From the NCBI RefSeq assembly GCF_003937945.1, contig NZ_RSEC01000032.1, positions 310,001-374,000 of the forward strand: a DNA stretch of 64,000 nucleotides, read 5' to 3'. Below are positions 16,863 through 24,763 of this stretch, piece by piece (the stretch's first letter is position 1; each line of letters starts with the position of its first letter). A model generated the notes under the pieces. The model was not told the origin of the DNA. It was given only the letters and a program-made list of their open reading frames with translations, and ran no database searches. A program made the translations under genes and the position numbers. The stretch is from Amycolatopsis eburnea. Its GTDB lineage: Bacteria; Actinomycetota; Actinomycetes; Mycobacteriales; Pseudonocardiaceae.

Positions 16863-17989
16863 TGACCGCGCCGGTCTACAGCTACCAGATCGCCGACCTC
16901 GCCTCGAACCGGATCCTCGAGGACGTCGTCCTGACCGGGGTGAAGTTCAACAAGCCGCTCAACTCCAGCGGCAAGTTCTCCGCGAGCTGGAAGCTCGGCG
17001 AGGACACCGCGCACCTGGACGCCTACGACCTCACCATGCCGTGCCGTCGCGTCGTCTACGCGTTCCGGGACGACCGGCCGATCTGGGGCGGGATCATCTG
17101 GACCCGCGCCTACGACTCCAAGACGCAGACCGTCGCCATCGGCGCCGGGGACTGGTGGTCGTACTTCGACCACCGCAAGGTGCTGCCGGTCTTCGCGCCG
17201 AACGGCACCCTCACCCAGGTCGCCGCGCTGGCCCTCACCTACACCGCGACCGACCAGAACGCCATCGCCCGCGGCCTGGTCGCCGCCGCGCAGGCGCACA
17301 CGGGCGGGAGCATCGGCGTCGTCCCGGCCGACACCGCGACCTCCGGGCAGCTGCGGGACCGCACCTACAACGGCTACGACCTCACCGCGACCGGCGACGC
17401 GCTCACCAACCTCTGCAACGTCATCAACGGCCCCGACATCGTCTTCGACGTCCTCCCCGGCGCCTCAGCACCGCAGCGGGTCATCCGCGTCGGCACGCCG
17501 TCGCTGGGCGCGCAGGGCTCCGCGCACCGCTGGGAGATCGGCGGCAACACCAGCGCCTACGCCTGGCCGAGCGACGGCACCCGGATGGCCACCCGCGCAT
17601 TCGCCACCGGCCAGGGCGTCGAGCTCGGCCTCCCAATCGCGGTCTCGGAGGACACCACCAAGTACGCCGGCGGCTACCCGCTGCTCGAGCTGGAAGGCCA
17701 GTACGGCTCCGCCGAGGACGTCGGCACCCTCACCGGCCACGCCCAAGCCGACCAGCAGGTCGGCCGGATGCCCGTCGTGTTGCCGAAGCTGCTCGTCCGC
17801 GGCGACCAGTCCCCCACCGCCGCCGAGGTCGACCGCGGCGACGACGGCTGGCTCACCATCCCGCCGGACCGCTTCCACAAGACCGGCTGGGAAGGCCCGG
17901 TCCGGGTCGTCGACATCGCCTTCGCGCCGGGCGGCGACGCCGAGCGAGTCGAGCTGACGATGGCGCCGCTGCTGGACGGAGTCGCCTGA
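16862..17989 (+). CDS. Minor tail protein (Gp37-like)
   Basis: 375 residues; ATG 16862 shares one base with the upstream stop. The N-terminus 'YSYQIADLASNRILEDVVLT' with 'PIWGGIIWTRAYD' is the pattern of the Siphovirus Gp37-like tail proteins seen in actinophages, a tail-tip component resembling the tail-associated protein hub. It probably connects Dit to the fibre. The product is followed, with a one-base overlap, by a fibre gene. Confidence 0.75.
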   Translation: MTAPVYSYQIADLASNRILEDVVLTGVKFNKPLNSSGKFSASWKLGEDTAHLDAYDLTMPCRRVVYAFRDDRPIWGGIIWTRAYDSKTQTVAIGAGDWWSYFDHRKVLPVFAPNGTLTQVAALALTYTATDQNAIARGLVAAAQAHTGGSIGVVPADTATSGQLRDRTYNGYDLTATGDALTNLCNVINGPDIVFDVLPGASAPQRVIRVGTPSLGAQGSAHRWEIGGNTSAYAWPSDGTRMATRAFATGQGVELGLPIAVSEDTTKYAGGYPLLELEGQYGSAEDVGTLTGHAQADQQVGRMPVVLPKLLVRGDQSPTAAEVDRGDDGWLTIPPDRFHKTGWEGPVRVVDIAFAPGGDAERVELTMAPLLDGVA

Positions 17990-18786
17990 TGGGGCAAATC
18001 AACCTGCCGGCCAACCTCCTCGACCGGCTCAAGCGCGCCGAGGCCCAGATCACCCAGCTGTGGAAGAACGTCGGGCTCTCTTCGGCCACCATCGCCGCCG
18101 GTGGGCTGACGCTGCTGAACAACGCCTACCTGAAGATGCTCGGCGCCAGCAACAACGAGATCGTCTACATCGGACCCGACGGACTGGGCAACCAGGTGGT
18201 CCGGATCCGCGACGCTGCGGGCAACATCATCTTCGGGAGTGTGTCGGCAGGCGGCGCCAGCCAGCGCGTCGCGATCAACCCGAACCCAGCCGGTTCAGCA
18301 AGGATCGAGTTCTACGACGACGGCAACACCACCGACCGGGTCTCGCTCTCCCTCAACGGCGGCAACTTCGTGCAGCAGCGCGAAGTCCAGGCGACGAGTT
18401 CGATCAACGGCGGCAAGGTCTCGTTCTACAACGGATTGACCTACTTCGGCCACCAGACGGCGTCTCTCGATACCTACCTTCGGTTCAACAACAGCGGCGA
18501 AATCGCTCTGCGCGGAAAGTGGACCCAGGACAACTCCGAGTTCAACGAAACCGCGGTTTTCGTCGGAAACTACGACCTCGGCAGTGCAGCAACCGGCGCG
18601 TCAGTGTCCTGGGGACCGACGATGGCCACCCGGATGTCCCTCGTCACGGACATTTTCCTCAGCGGCGGAACTGTCACGTCGCACAACATCGACGCGATCA
18701 GCCAGACCGGGTTCGGCGTGCGCTGGAGCCCATCTTCGACCGTCCGCGTGATGTACCACGGTCTTCGAATCAACCAGGCATGGTGA
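17989..18786 (+). CDS. Tail fibre / receptor-contact protein
   Basis: 265 residues; ATG 17989 uses the last base of the previous stop. The N-terminal helix ('LPANLLDRLKRAEAQITQLW') could form a trimeric coiled coil. The rest is a glycine/asparagine-rich beta-structured shaft and tip with 'GPDGLGNQVVRIRDAAGNI'. The last 130 codons are visibly less GC-rich than neighbouring genes, consistent with swapping of the receptor-binding end. Fibre identity is inferred from build and position. Confidence 0.7.
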   Translation: MGQINLPANLLDRLKRAEAQITQLWKNVGLSSATIAAGGLTLLNNAYLKMLGASNNEIVYIGPDGLGNQVVRIRDAAGNIIFGSVSAGGASQRVAINPNPAGSARIEFYDDGNTTDRVSLSLNGGNFVQQREVQATSSINGGKVSFYNGLTYFGHQTASLDTYLRFNNSGEIALRGKWTQDNSEFNETAVFVGNYDLGSAATGASVSWGPTMATRMSLVTDIFLSGGTVTSHNIDAISQTGFGVRWSPSSTVRVMYHGLRINQAW

Positions 18787-18788
18787 CC

Positions 18789-19322
18789 ATGAAAATCATC
18801 GATGTGCAGCGAGTCGACAAGGGCGACAGCAGCTACTGGGCCATCATCCTCGAACTGTCCGATGAGGACGGAACGGTTCACAATCGCGCACACATCATGC
18901 CCGCCGACACGCTGGAATGGCGGGCAGCCGAGTACGGCATCGACCCTGCCGACACCGCGACGCTGCTGGACGTCGTGCTCGCCGAGCCGTACCTGTCCGA
19001 AGAGGACTGGGCCACCGGCCACCAGCTGCACGACGCGCCGGACATCGACACCGCCCGCCGCGCCCACATCGCCCGCTGCGCCCGCGCGAAGCTGCGCCAC
19101 CGGCTATCCACCCGCACCCGGGCGGCCACGAAGGACACACCGGCCGTTCCGAACCCGTGCCAGCGCGTCGCCGACGAGTCCCCGCTGCACCCCGAAGCCA
19201 TCGAGCTGAAACGCCAGCTCGTTCAGCAGGCCCGCGCCGCGCACGCCCAGGCGCGCGCGGCCGCACCCCCGGACCGGATCGCCGCGCTGCGCGCGGCTGT
19301 TGAGAGAGGCCAGCCCGCATGA
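18789..19322 (+). CDS. Phage protein of unknown function after the fibre gene
   Basis: 177 residues. ATG 18789 is chosen; ATG 18780 and GTG 18783 are in frame just upstream. The start ('MKIIDVQRVDKGDSSYWAII') has the look of a small tail-completion protein, and the second half is helical and charged ('KRQLVQQARAAHAQARAAAP'). No family is recognised. It overlaps the next gene by four bases, so it belongs to the tail/lysis operon. Confidence 0.7.
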   Translation: MKIIDVQRVDKGDSSYWAIILELSDEDGTVHNRAHIMPADTLEWRAAEYGIDPADTATLLDVVLAEPYLSEEDWATGHQLHDAPDIDTARRAHIARCARAKLRHRLSTRTRAATKDTPAVPNPCQRVADESPLHPEAIELKRQLVQQARAAHAQARAAAPPDRIAALRAAVERGQPA

Positions 19323-19609
19323 GCCCCAGCGACGAGCCCGGCTCGACGAACTACCTGCTCGGCCGGATCGACGGGAAGATCGATCGCCTCGACGAGAAGC
19401 TCGACAGCCAGGGCCAGACCCTGGCCGGGCACGCCGAACGACTCGTCGCCGTCGAGCGTGACGTCCGCGACCTCAAGACCGCACGCGCCAGCGACCAGCA
19501 GCAGCGCGACGGCGGCATGAGCGCGATGAAGGTCGCCATCGTCGCCGCGGTCACCTCCGGCCTGATCGGCGGGGGCTTCACCGTGATCCAAGCCGTCACC
19601 AAGAGCTGA
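19319..19609 (+). CDS. Coiled-coil membrane protein (XhlA/holin-accessory-like)
   Basis: 96 residues. Residues 10-60 form an amphipathic coiled coil ('LLGRIDGKIDRLDEKLDSQG'), followed by one membrane segment at about 68-90 ('AMKVAIVAAVTSGLIGGGFT'). This matches small haemolysin XhlA-type proteins that sit beside holins and endolysins. It overlaps the preceding gene and comes just before the endolysin, so a role in lysis timing is likely. Confidence 0.7.
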   Translation: MSPSDEPGSTNYLLGRIDGKIDRLDEKLDSQGQTLAGHAERLVAVERDVRDLKTARASDQQQRDGGMSAMKVAIVAAVTSGLIGGGFTVIQAVTKS

Positions 19610-19622
19610 AGGGAGACCGACG

Positions 19623-20456
19623 TTGCGCACGATGTACGACGCCGTCACGGCGGGGAACATCCTCAAGAAGGACAAGCGGCCGATGCTGGTCGCGGGCTAC
19701 ATCGACCGCATCAAGCTCGCGCCGTGGACCGACGCCGACTGGGCGCTCTTCCCGGACGCGCTGAAGGTGCGGATCGTCAAGAAGGCGTCCACGAACGACG
19801 GTCACGTCCTGGACGTCGAGCCCGGCGACGCCACCCCGGCCCAGGCGCCTGGGTGGGCGGCAATGCGGCGGCGCTCCGGGTTCGCCTACCCGGTGATCTA
19901 CTGCAACCGCTCGACCTGGCCGCTGGTCAAGGCCGCGTTCGCCGACCAGGGCGTCGAGCCGCCGCTGTACTGGATCGCCACCGCCAGCGGCCGGCCGGAG
20001 ATCCCGGCGGGCGCGATCGCCGCGCAGTACCTGCTCGACGTCGCGCCCGGCATCGACGTGTCCGCCGTCGCGGACTACTGGCCCGGCGTCGACCCGGCGC
20101 CGACCTCACCCGGCGGCTCGGCCGCCTCGACCACGGGAGTGGAACTCATGGAGCGCATCACCGTCACCCCGCCCAACACCGGCCAGAACACCGTCCGGCT
20201 CAACCTCTCCGGCAGCGCCGGCGCCGCGATCATCGTGCGGCCGCGGATCAACCGCGACGGCGTGGCGAAGCCGATGTGGGTCGGCAACATCTTCGCGTGG
20301 GGCTCCGACAAGATCGGCGTCGGCCACAACCCGAAGTCCGACCCGGGCTACGTCGACCGGCTGACCTCGCACCGGCGCTTCGCGCTGCCGGGCGCGGTGT
20401 GGGCCGACCTCGAGTACAGCGCCGCCGAGCCGTTCGACATCGACGTCGTCGGCTGA
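19623..20456 (+). CDS. Endolysin, glycoside hydrolase-like domain
   Basis: 277 residues from TTG 19623 with GGGAG upstream. Residues 1-165 look like the glycoside hydrolase-like (GH25/DUF1906-type) domain common in actinophage lysins: 'VLDVEPGDATPAQAPGWAAM', 'FAYPVIYCNRSTWPLV', 'PLYWIATASG'. The acidic DVE motif is the likely catalytic patch. After a Ser/Gly linker, residues 175-277 form a small beta domain that may bind cell wall. It sits between a coiled-coil membrane protein and a holin, the usual lysis set. Confidence 0.82.
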   Translation: MRTMYDAVTAGNILKKDKRPMLVAGYIDRIKLAPWTDADWALFPDALKVRIVKKASTNDGHVLDVEPGDATPAQAPGWAAMRRRSGFAYPVIYCNRSTWPLVKAAFADQGVEPPLYWIATASGRPEIPAGAIAAQYLLDVAPGIDVSAVADYWPGVDPAPTSPGGSAASTTGVELMERITVTPPNTGQNTVRLNLSGSAGAAIIVRPRINRDGVAKPMWVGNIFAWGSDKIGVGHNPKSDPGYVDRLTSHRRFALPGAVWADLEYSAAEPFDIDVVG

Positions 20457-20479
20457 CCAGCCAGAAAGAGGACAGAACC

Positions 20480-20710
20480 GTGACAAAGCTCGTCGCCTGG
20501 TGGCGCACGCTCCGGGCCGCGCTCGCGCGAACCCGCAAGACCACGGCCGCGGTGTGGAGCACGCTCACCCCGCCGGCGCTCGTGGGCGTCCTGGCGCTGC
20601 TCGGCGTCCACATCGACACCGCGCGCGCCGTGCTGATCCTCGGCGTCGGCACCGCGCTGCTCGCGCCGGCCGCCGTCTACCGGGCCAAGGCGAACGAACC
20701 GCCCGCCTGA
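20480..20710 (+). CDS. Holin-like small membrane protein
   Basis: 76 residues from GTG 20480. One or two membrane segments: residues about 28-43 ('LTPPALVGVLALLGV') and 48-65 ('RAVLILGVGTALLAPAAVYR'), with a basic N-terminus. Size, topology and place immediately after the endolysin fit a phage holin that opens the membrane to the lysin. It is the last late gene; a strong hairpin follows at 20730. Confidence 0.78.
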   Translation: MTKLVAWWRTLRAALARTRKTTAAVWSTLTPPALVGVLALLGVHIDTARAVLILGVGTALLAPAAVYRAKANEPPA

Positions 20711-20729
20711 CCGACACCCCGGCACGACA

Positions 20730-20760
20730 AGGGCCCGCGCTCACCTCGAGCGCGGGCCCT
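20730..20760 (+). terminator. Late operon terminator
   Basis: A perfect 12-bp stem (20730-20741 with 20749-20760) closes a 7-nt loop, 20 bases after the holin stop, and is followed by a pyrimidine-rich stretch. It also faces the convergent gene ending at 20772, so it probably stops both. Confidence 0.8.
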
Positions 20761-20771
20761 CCTCGTCGTGT

Positions 20772-21206
20772 TCAGCCCAGGGTCACTTCGCAGGTGACCG
20801 ACTCGATCGTGGGCGCGTCCACGTTCTGCGCCGGGCCGTACCCGGTCGCGAAGGTCTGCGGAACGATGCTCGGCTTCGCGCCCTTCGCGTCGGCCAGCTG
20901 CTTGCCGGCCTTGTCCACCACGTGGCACCAGGGCGCGTCGCCGGAGGACGTCACCGTCACGAAAACCGACTTGGACGCCGTGAAGTCGCGTCCGTCGGTG
21001 CCGTCGTAGGCGTCCAGCCGTGTTGGTACGCCGCCGTCGATCATCACCGAACCGCCCAGGTTGCCGATGATGCTGACGTGGACCTGTTGTGCTGCTGGAG
21101 CCGCGCCCGCCGACGGCAGCGCCAGCACGAGGGCGACGGCGACGACCGCCAGGGCCGCGCCGACGATCGCGCCCTTCTGGCCCTTCAGCTGCTTCAGGTC
21201 CAACAT
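20772..21206 (-). CDS. Membrane-anchored or secreted protein, unknown
   Basis: 144 residues. ATG at 21206 has AGGGAGGG upstream on the minus strand. Residues about 14-36 form a signal peptide or anchor ('AIVGAALAVVAVALVLALPS' ending in AGAA). The extracellular part is a beta-rich domain with two cysteines ('SSGDAPWCHVVD', 'SVTCEVTLG') that may pair. The gene lies in the prophage accessory arm, opposite to the late operon, so it could be expressed in the lysogen and alter the host envelope. No family is recognised. Confidence 0.75.
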   Translation of the reverse strand: MLDLKQLKGQKGAIVGAALAVVAVALVLALPSAGAAPAAQQVHVSIIGNLGGSVMIDGGVPTRLDAYDGTDGRDFTASKSVFVTVTSSGDAPWCHVVDKAGKQLADAKGAKPSIVPQTFATGYGPAQNVDAPTIESVTCEVTLG

Positions 21207-21389
21207 CGAGTTCCCTCCCTGGTTTCCTCCAGGCGTCGGTTTGATCATGCTCCGCGTTACTAGCGATCGCGGTTCCACTCCGTGGCCGTGTGCACGAACG
21301 GGCGCGGTCTGGTCCGCCCGCCCCGGGCGACCCTGCGGGACTGCTTTCCAGGGATGCGCCGATGGAGGACGGGGCGGGCGGAGCTGGAT

Positions 21390-21433
21390 ACCCGGCCGGC
21401 GCGACGACGAGGGGTACACCGCGCCGGCCGGGT
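21390..21433 (-). terminator. Terminator of the leftward DUF397 operon
   Basis: A perfect 14-bp stem (21390-21403 with 21420-21433) with a 16-nt loop lies two bases past the stop of the gene ending at 21436 on the minus strand. It separates the operon from the secreted-protein gene further left. The rest of the 21207-21389 gap shows no gene. Confidence 0.7.
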
Positions 21434-21435
21434 GG

Positions 21436-21771
21436 TCACTCGCCACGTTCGATCCGCGCCGCCAGCTCGGGCTGCAGCTCGCGGCCGAGCCAGCGGTCGA
21501 GCTCGACGCGGCGCACCGACTCGTGGATCTCGTCGTCGGAGGGTAGGGCTGCAGAGTTGACCGCGACCGTCATGTCCTTTCGCGGGATGTCCACGAAGAA
21601 CGCGTCGACGTCGTGCGGCTCGCATGCGGTCCGGAGAGCCGCTTTCCACGTATCCAGATCGCAGTCGTCGCCGAGCGCTTCGCGTGGCAGCACGACCCAC
21701 AGGCCGAGCGCGAGCTTCTGCGCCAGCTCGGCGGCGTCTCGCACGTAGTAGGGCTCCGCCACGGTGCCCAC
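21436..21771 (-). CDS. Unknown protein downstream of DUF397
   Basis: 111 residues from GTG 21771, two bases after the DUF397 stop; GTG 21762 is an alternative. It begins 'VGTVAEPYYVRDAAELAQKL' and has a strand-rich core ('DDEIHESVRRVELDRW') with acidic residues. No signal peptide or membrane segment is seen. It is the last gene of a four-gene leftward operon whose other members are coupled by overlapping starts and stops. Function is unknown; similar short proteins accompany DUF397 in actinomycetes. Confidence 0.65.
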   Translation of the reverse strand: MGTVAEPYYVRDAAELAQKLALGLWVVLPREALGDDCDLDTWKAALRTACEPHDVDAFFVDIPRKDMTVAVNSAALPSDDEIHESVRRVELDRWLGRELQPELAARIERGE

Positions 21772-21773
21772 GG

Positions 21774-21974
21774 CTACGCCACCAGGTGCCGGATGAACGC
21801 GGTGAATGCGTCGCCGCCGAAGACGAGCGTCGGCTGATCCGGCCGGTCGCCTTCCTTGGTGTCCCGCACGCCGACGACGCCGGCGCCGGTGCCGATCTCG
21901 ACGCAGTTGTCGTGGTCGTCGCGGGTGCACCACGTCGACATGCGCCAGCCGGCCAGCTCGGGTTTGCTGCTCAT
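21774..21974 (-). CDS. DUF397 protein (BldB-type partner family)
   Basis: 66 residues from ATG 21974 with a clear GGAG site. The 'CTRDDHDNCVEIGTGAGVVG' segment followed by 'VRDTK' and the end 'LVFGGDAFTAFIRHL' is the DUF397 signature. In streptomycetes DUF397 genes usually travel with a DUF5753-containing XRE regulator, and pairs influence development or act like toxin-antitoxin modules. Such a regulator is encoded divergently at 23619-24461. Four-base overlap with the upstream gene indicates translational coupling. Confidence 0.9.
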   Translation of the reverse strand: MSSKPELAGWRMSTWCTRDDHDNCVEIGTGAGVVGVRDTKEGDRPDQPTLVFGGDAFTAFIRHLVA

Positions 21975-22294
21975 CCGGTGATCTCCTTCGGTTGGGGTGG
22001 GCGCCGCAGCCCTCGCGGCTGCAGCGGGATGCGCGGCGGCTCGGCCGGCACTACGTGCAAGCGGCGCTGCGCCGCCCGGGCGGCCCGGTCGCTCGCGTAC
22101 ATCTCGGCGCAGGCCCAGCACGGCTCGGGTACGACGCGCGGCGGCGTGAGGTCGAAACTCGCGTGCACGACGACCCGGCACAGCGTCGTCAGCTGTTCTC
22201 CGGCCGCGGGCATCCGGACGAGCCGGAGCCTGTGCGCTACCCCGTCGACGACCAGGCGGACCGCATCAAGGTCGACGTACACCAGGCCCGTCAT
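21971..22294 (-). CDS. Small protein with CxxC motif, unknown
   Basis: 107 residues, ATG 22294. It starts as a beta-rich domain ('GLVYVDLDAVRLVVDGVAHR') and has 'EPCWACAEMYAS' in the middle, a CxxC that may bind zinc, then a basic proline-rich tail. It overlaps both its upstream neighbour and the DUF397 start by four bases. Proteins of this build are common beside DUF397, but no function is known. Confidence 0.7.
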   Translation of the reverse strand: MTGLVYVDLDAVRLVVDGVAHRLRLVRMPAAGEQLTTLCRVVVHASFDLTPPRVVPEPCWACAEMYASDRAARAAQRRLHVVPAEPPRIPLQPRGLRRPPQPKEITG

Positions 22295-22575
22295 CGCGGC
22301 CGCCGCCGCCAGGTCCGCTGTGCCACTTCGGCGTCAGCCAGGGTCTGGCCCATGTTCAGTTCGATTCGTTCCCGCATGGGGGCGCTGAAGAGCGCGGTGG
22401 GGCCGCCGTTACCGCGGCCACCGCCTTCGAACGGCGCTCGGGCTGGCTCGATCGCGATCCCTGCGACTGGACGACCCTCGACGTCCGTCGTCACGCCGGT
22501 GATCACGTCGACCTGCGCGCCGGCCGAGTCGACCGTTCGCAGGATCCGCGGGTTCGTCCACCCTCGCGCCGTCAT
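22291..22575 (-). CDS. Unknown first gene of the DUF397 operon
   Basis: 94 residues from ATG 22575. The sequence 'RILRTVDSAGAQVDVITGVT' suggests a small beta-rich fold, with a glycine-rich loop ('FEGGGRGNGG') and a helical end ('MRERIELNMGQTLADAEVAQ'). Longer in-frame extensions upstream run into the divergent promoter region and look non-coding. Its stop overlaps the next start as ATGA. No family is recognised. Confidence 0.65.
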   Translation of the reverse strand: MTARGWTNPRILRTVDSAGAQVDVITGVTTDVEGRPVAGIAIEPARAPFEGGGRGNGGPTALFSAPMRERIELNMGQTLADAEVAQRTWRRRPR

Positions 22576-22762
22576 GGGCAACAGACTCCCCCGTTTCGAC
22601 ACCCCCGGCAAGAATATTGCGCAATTTTCTACTTCGTTCACCGAAACGGAGTCGACTTGATTACACAGTGTCACCGCATGAGTAGATCTCCACCCGGACG
22701 GACCTGCTACGTTGCGCGAAGTTCTAGAGAGCATGGAGGCTCCGACGCACCAAGGAGGCAAC
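22576..22762. promoter_or_regulatory. Divergent promoter region of the accessory arm
   Basis: A relatively AT-rich gap between two operons reading outward. It contains the perfect palindrome ATTGCGCAAT at 22616-22625, a plausible operator for the XRE regulator encoded at 23619. A TACGTT -10-like box at 22708-22713 may serve the rightward operon, and AAGGAGG lies before ATG 22763. Box assignments are tentative. Confidence 0.45.
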
Positions 22763-23092
22763 ATGTCGCAAGATGCCAAGATGGTCTTCGTGGGTACCAG
22801 CTCCGGAGGTGGCGGCTGCCCGACGATCTTCGTCACCCGCCGCGGCACGCTCGTCGTCCAGGGAACGACGGTCACCGACCCCGTCGCGCTCGAAGAGATG
22901 CGGGCGCGGGGCAACGGGCTGCCGGCGTACGAGTCGGCCGTCGAGATCCCCGCAGCGCTGCTGCCGTTCATCGACGTCGAGGCGCTCCAGAAGCTGGCCT
23001 TCTCCAACGAGGACCGGCCCGACTTCCTCGTTGACCCGGCGTCCGCGGCGAAGCTGCAGCAGCTCGCCGACGCCGTGGCGAGCGGTCGCTGA
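22763..23092 (+). CDS. Unknown protein, first gene of the DUF6879/XRE operon
   Basis: 109 residues from ATG 22763 with AAGGAGG nearby. It has a glycine-rich start ('VFVGTSSGGGGCPTIFVTRR'), a 'VPAE/EIPAALLPFIDVEAL'-type helical middle and a helical end. No signal peptide. The stop overlaps the next start. Homologues are often found in front of DUF6879 genes in actinomycetes, as far as I recall; function is unknown. Confidence 0.75.
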   Translation: MSQDAKMVFVGTSSGGGGCPTIFVTRRGTLVVQGTTVTDPVALEEMRARGNGLPAYESAVEIPAALLPFIDVEALQKLAFSNEDRPDFLVDPASAAKLQQLADAVASGR

Positions 23093-23622
23093 TGGCGTGG
23101 GTCAAGCCGGGCGCCGAGTTCGCCGAGCTGCTCGCGAGCTTCGAACGGTCAGCGTGGCGTTGGGAATGCCAGGGCACCTACCGGGAGCCTGACGAGCGCG
23201 AGCCGTTGCAGGCGTGGCGGAACGGTCGACCCGACTACAGCTTCATGGACCCGTGGCTCGACCAGATCCGGCGGCAGCGCGCCGAGGGCAAGCGGTTCGA
23301 GCGGGTGCGGTTGCTGACCGACCCGCCGACCGAGTACCTGCGCTGGCTGTTCGGGTTCACGCACCTGAATGTCGACGCGGGCGAGGACATTCGGTGGATC
23401 GGCGAGCGCCAGGCCCGCGAGCTCGACGCGCCCTCATACGACTTCTACCTGCTCGACGACCTCAAAGTCGCGGTACTTCACTTCGACGAGAACGGCGTTT
23501 CCGGCGCCGAGCTGACCGACCACCCCGATACTGTCGCCGAACATCGCCGGTGGCGCGACCGGGTCTGGCCGGTCGCGGTACCCCATGACATGCAGTTCGA
23601 GCCCACGACGAGGAGCCCGTGA
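23092..23622 (+). CDS. DUF6879 family protein
   Basis: 176 residues. The aromatic-rich pattern ('FERSAWRWECQGTYREPDER', 'GRPDYSFMDPWLDQIRRQ', 'DFYLLDDLKVAVLHFDENG') is that of DUF6879, a cytoplasmic actinomycete family that usually sits next to XRE/DUF5753 regulators. Overlaps with both neighbours by 1-4 bases show one operon. No catalytic residues are known for the family. Confidence 0.82.
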   Translation: MAWVKPGAEFAELLASFERSAWRWECQGTYREPDEREPLQAWRNGRPDYSFMDPWLDQIRRQRAEGKRFERVRLLTDPPTEYLRWLFGFTHLNVDAGEDIRWIGERQARELDAPSYDFYLLDDLKVAVLHFDENGVSGAELTDHPDTVAEHRRWRDRVWPVAVPHDMQFEPTTRSP

Positions 23623-24461
23623 CCGATTCGACCCGGCTACTGCAGTTCGCCGACCGGCTATGTCAGCTCGGCAAGGCTGCCGGCCTGCGCAACCGCGATC
23701 TCGCCGAGCGCACCGGATGGCAAACGTCGAAGGTCTCGCGCCTGGAGAACGGGCTGCAGCAGCTCAGCGAGAAAGATCATCCTGTCTGGTGCGACGCCGT
23801 AGGCGTCTCGGACGAGGTGGCTGCGGAGCTGCTCGCCGAGATGAAAGCGATCCGGCTCGACGAGGCCCGCTGGAAGGCCCGGCTGCGCGCAGCCGGGCAC
23901 GAAGGCGCGCAGGTCCAGTTCGGCGAGGCCGAGCGCAAGGCGAAGGTGATCCTGAACTTCGAGACCGGCATGGTCAATGGCCTGCTGCAGACCGAGGCGT
24001 ACGCCCGCGCGATGTTCACGAAGATGGCGTCGCTCAAGGGCGAAGGTGGCGACATCGACGCCGCGGTCGCCGCGCGGATGGCCCGGCAGGGGATCCTGTA
24101 CGTCGAGGGCAAGAAGATCGTCCTCCTGACGTGCGAGGCCGCGCTGCGCGAGCCGATCGTGCCCCCGGCTGCAATGGCCGTCCAGCTCGACCGCCTGGTC
24201 GCCGCGACGGCCCAGTCGAACGTCCAGTTCGGCATCGTGCCGCTCGGCGTGGAGCTGCCGTTCACCCCGCTGCACGGCTTCTGGATCCTCGACGACCTGC
24301 TCAACGTCGAGCTGCTGCACACCGAGGTGAACACCCGCGACCCGGCCGACGTCGAGCTGTACCGGGGCTACCTCGACGCGATGTGGGAGGTCGCCGCCAA
24401 GGGCGACGAGGCGCGGGCGCTGCTGCTCGCGGTCCTCAGCGACGTCCGCGGCCGCGAGTAG
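23619..24461 (+). CDS. XRE-type regulator with DUF5753 domain
   Basis: 280 residues from GTG 23619. Residues about 8-62 are an XRE helix-turn-helix ('RNRDLAERTGWQTSKVSRLE'), and residues 85-280 are the DUF5753 ligand-like domain ('FETGMVNGLLQTEAYARAMF', 'GFWILDDLLNVELLHTEV'). This is the WhiJ/Scr1-type regulator class that partners DUF397 proteins in controlling development or in toxin-antitoxin-like pairs. Here the DUF397 partner is in the divergent operon. Its last 94 bases overlap a convergent membrane protein gene. Confidence 0.9.
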   Translation: MTDSTRLLQFADRLCQLGKAAGLRNRDLAERTGWQTSKVSRLENGLQQLSEKDHPVWCDAVGVSDEVAAELLAEMKAIRLDEARWKARLRAAGHEGAQVQFGEAERKAKVILNFETGMVNGLLQTEAYARAMFTKMASLKGEGGDIDAAVAARMARQGILYVEGKKIVLLTCEAALREPIVPPAAMAVQLDRLVAATAQSNVQFGIVPLGVELPFTPLHGFWILDDLLNVELLHTEVNTRDPADVELYRGYLDAMWEVAAKGDEARALLLAVLSDVRGRE

Positions 24462-24763
24462 GCCGGCCGCGCGGCCTGGCGCGCGCACCAGGCGACGTAC
24501 TCGCGGTGCCACGTCGTCCAGGTCTCGACGTTCGCGGAGTTGAGCCAGGCGATGTACTCGCGGGCCCACCTGTCGTGGGCGCGCCAGGACAACCGCACCA
24601 GCGCGACGAGCACGATCTGCGCCACGATGAGGATCGGCCCGGCCCACCCGTGCTCAGTGGTCTTGGCGAGCGTCAGAACGACGACCGCGGCCGCGACGAA
24701 CAGCACCCGCGCGGCGGCGTGAGCGAACGTCTCACCAAGGTGTGAAGCGGTAGTGTCGGGCAT
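24368..24763 (-). CDS. Small membrane protein at the prophage edge
   Basis: 131 residues from ATG 24763. Two membrane segments: residues about 15-33 ('AARVLFVAAAVVVLTLAKTT') and 40-58 ('GPILIVAQIVLVALVRLSWR'), then a Trp/Tyr-rich cytosolic stretch ('EYIAWLNSANVETWTTWHRE'). The first 100 residues look like real protein; the last 31 are antisense to the XRE gene. The start is supported weakly. It is the outermost prophage gene before the split symporter, so it could be a superinfection or lysogeny gene. Confidence 0.6.
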   Translation of the reverse strand: MPDTTASHLGETFAHAAARVLFVAAAVVVLTLAKTTEHGWAGPILIVAQIVLVALVRLSWRAHDRWAREYIAWLNSANVETWTTWHREYVAWCARQAARPAYSRPRTSLRTASSSARASSPLAATSHIASR

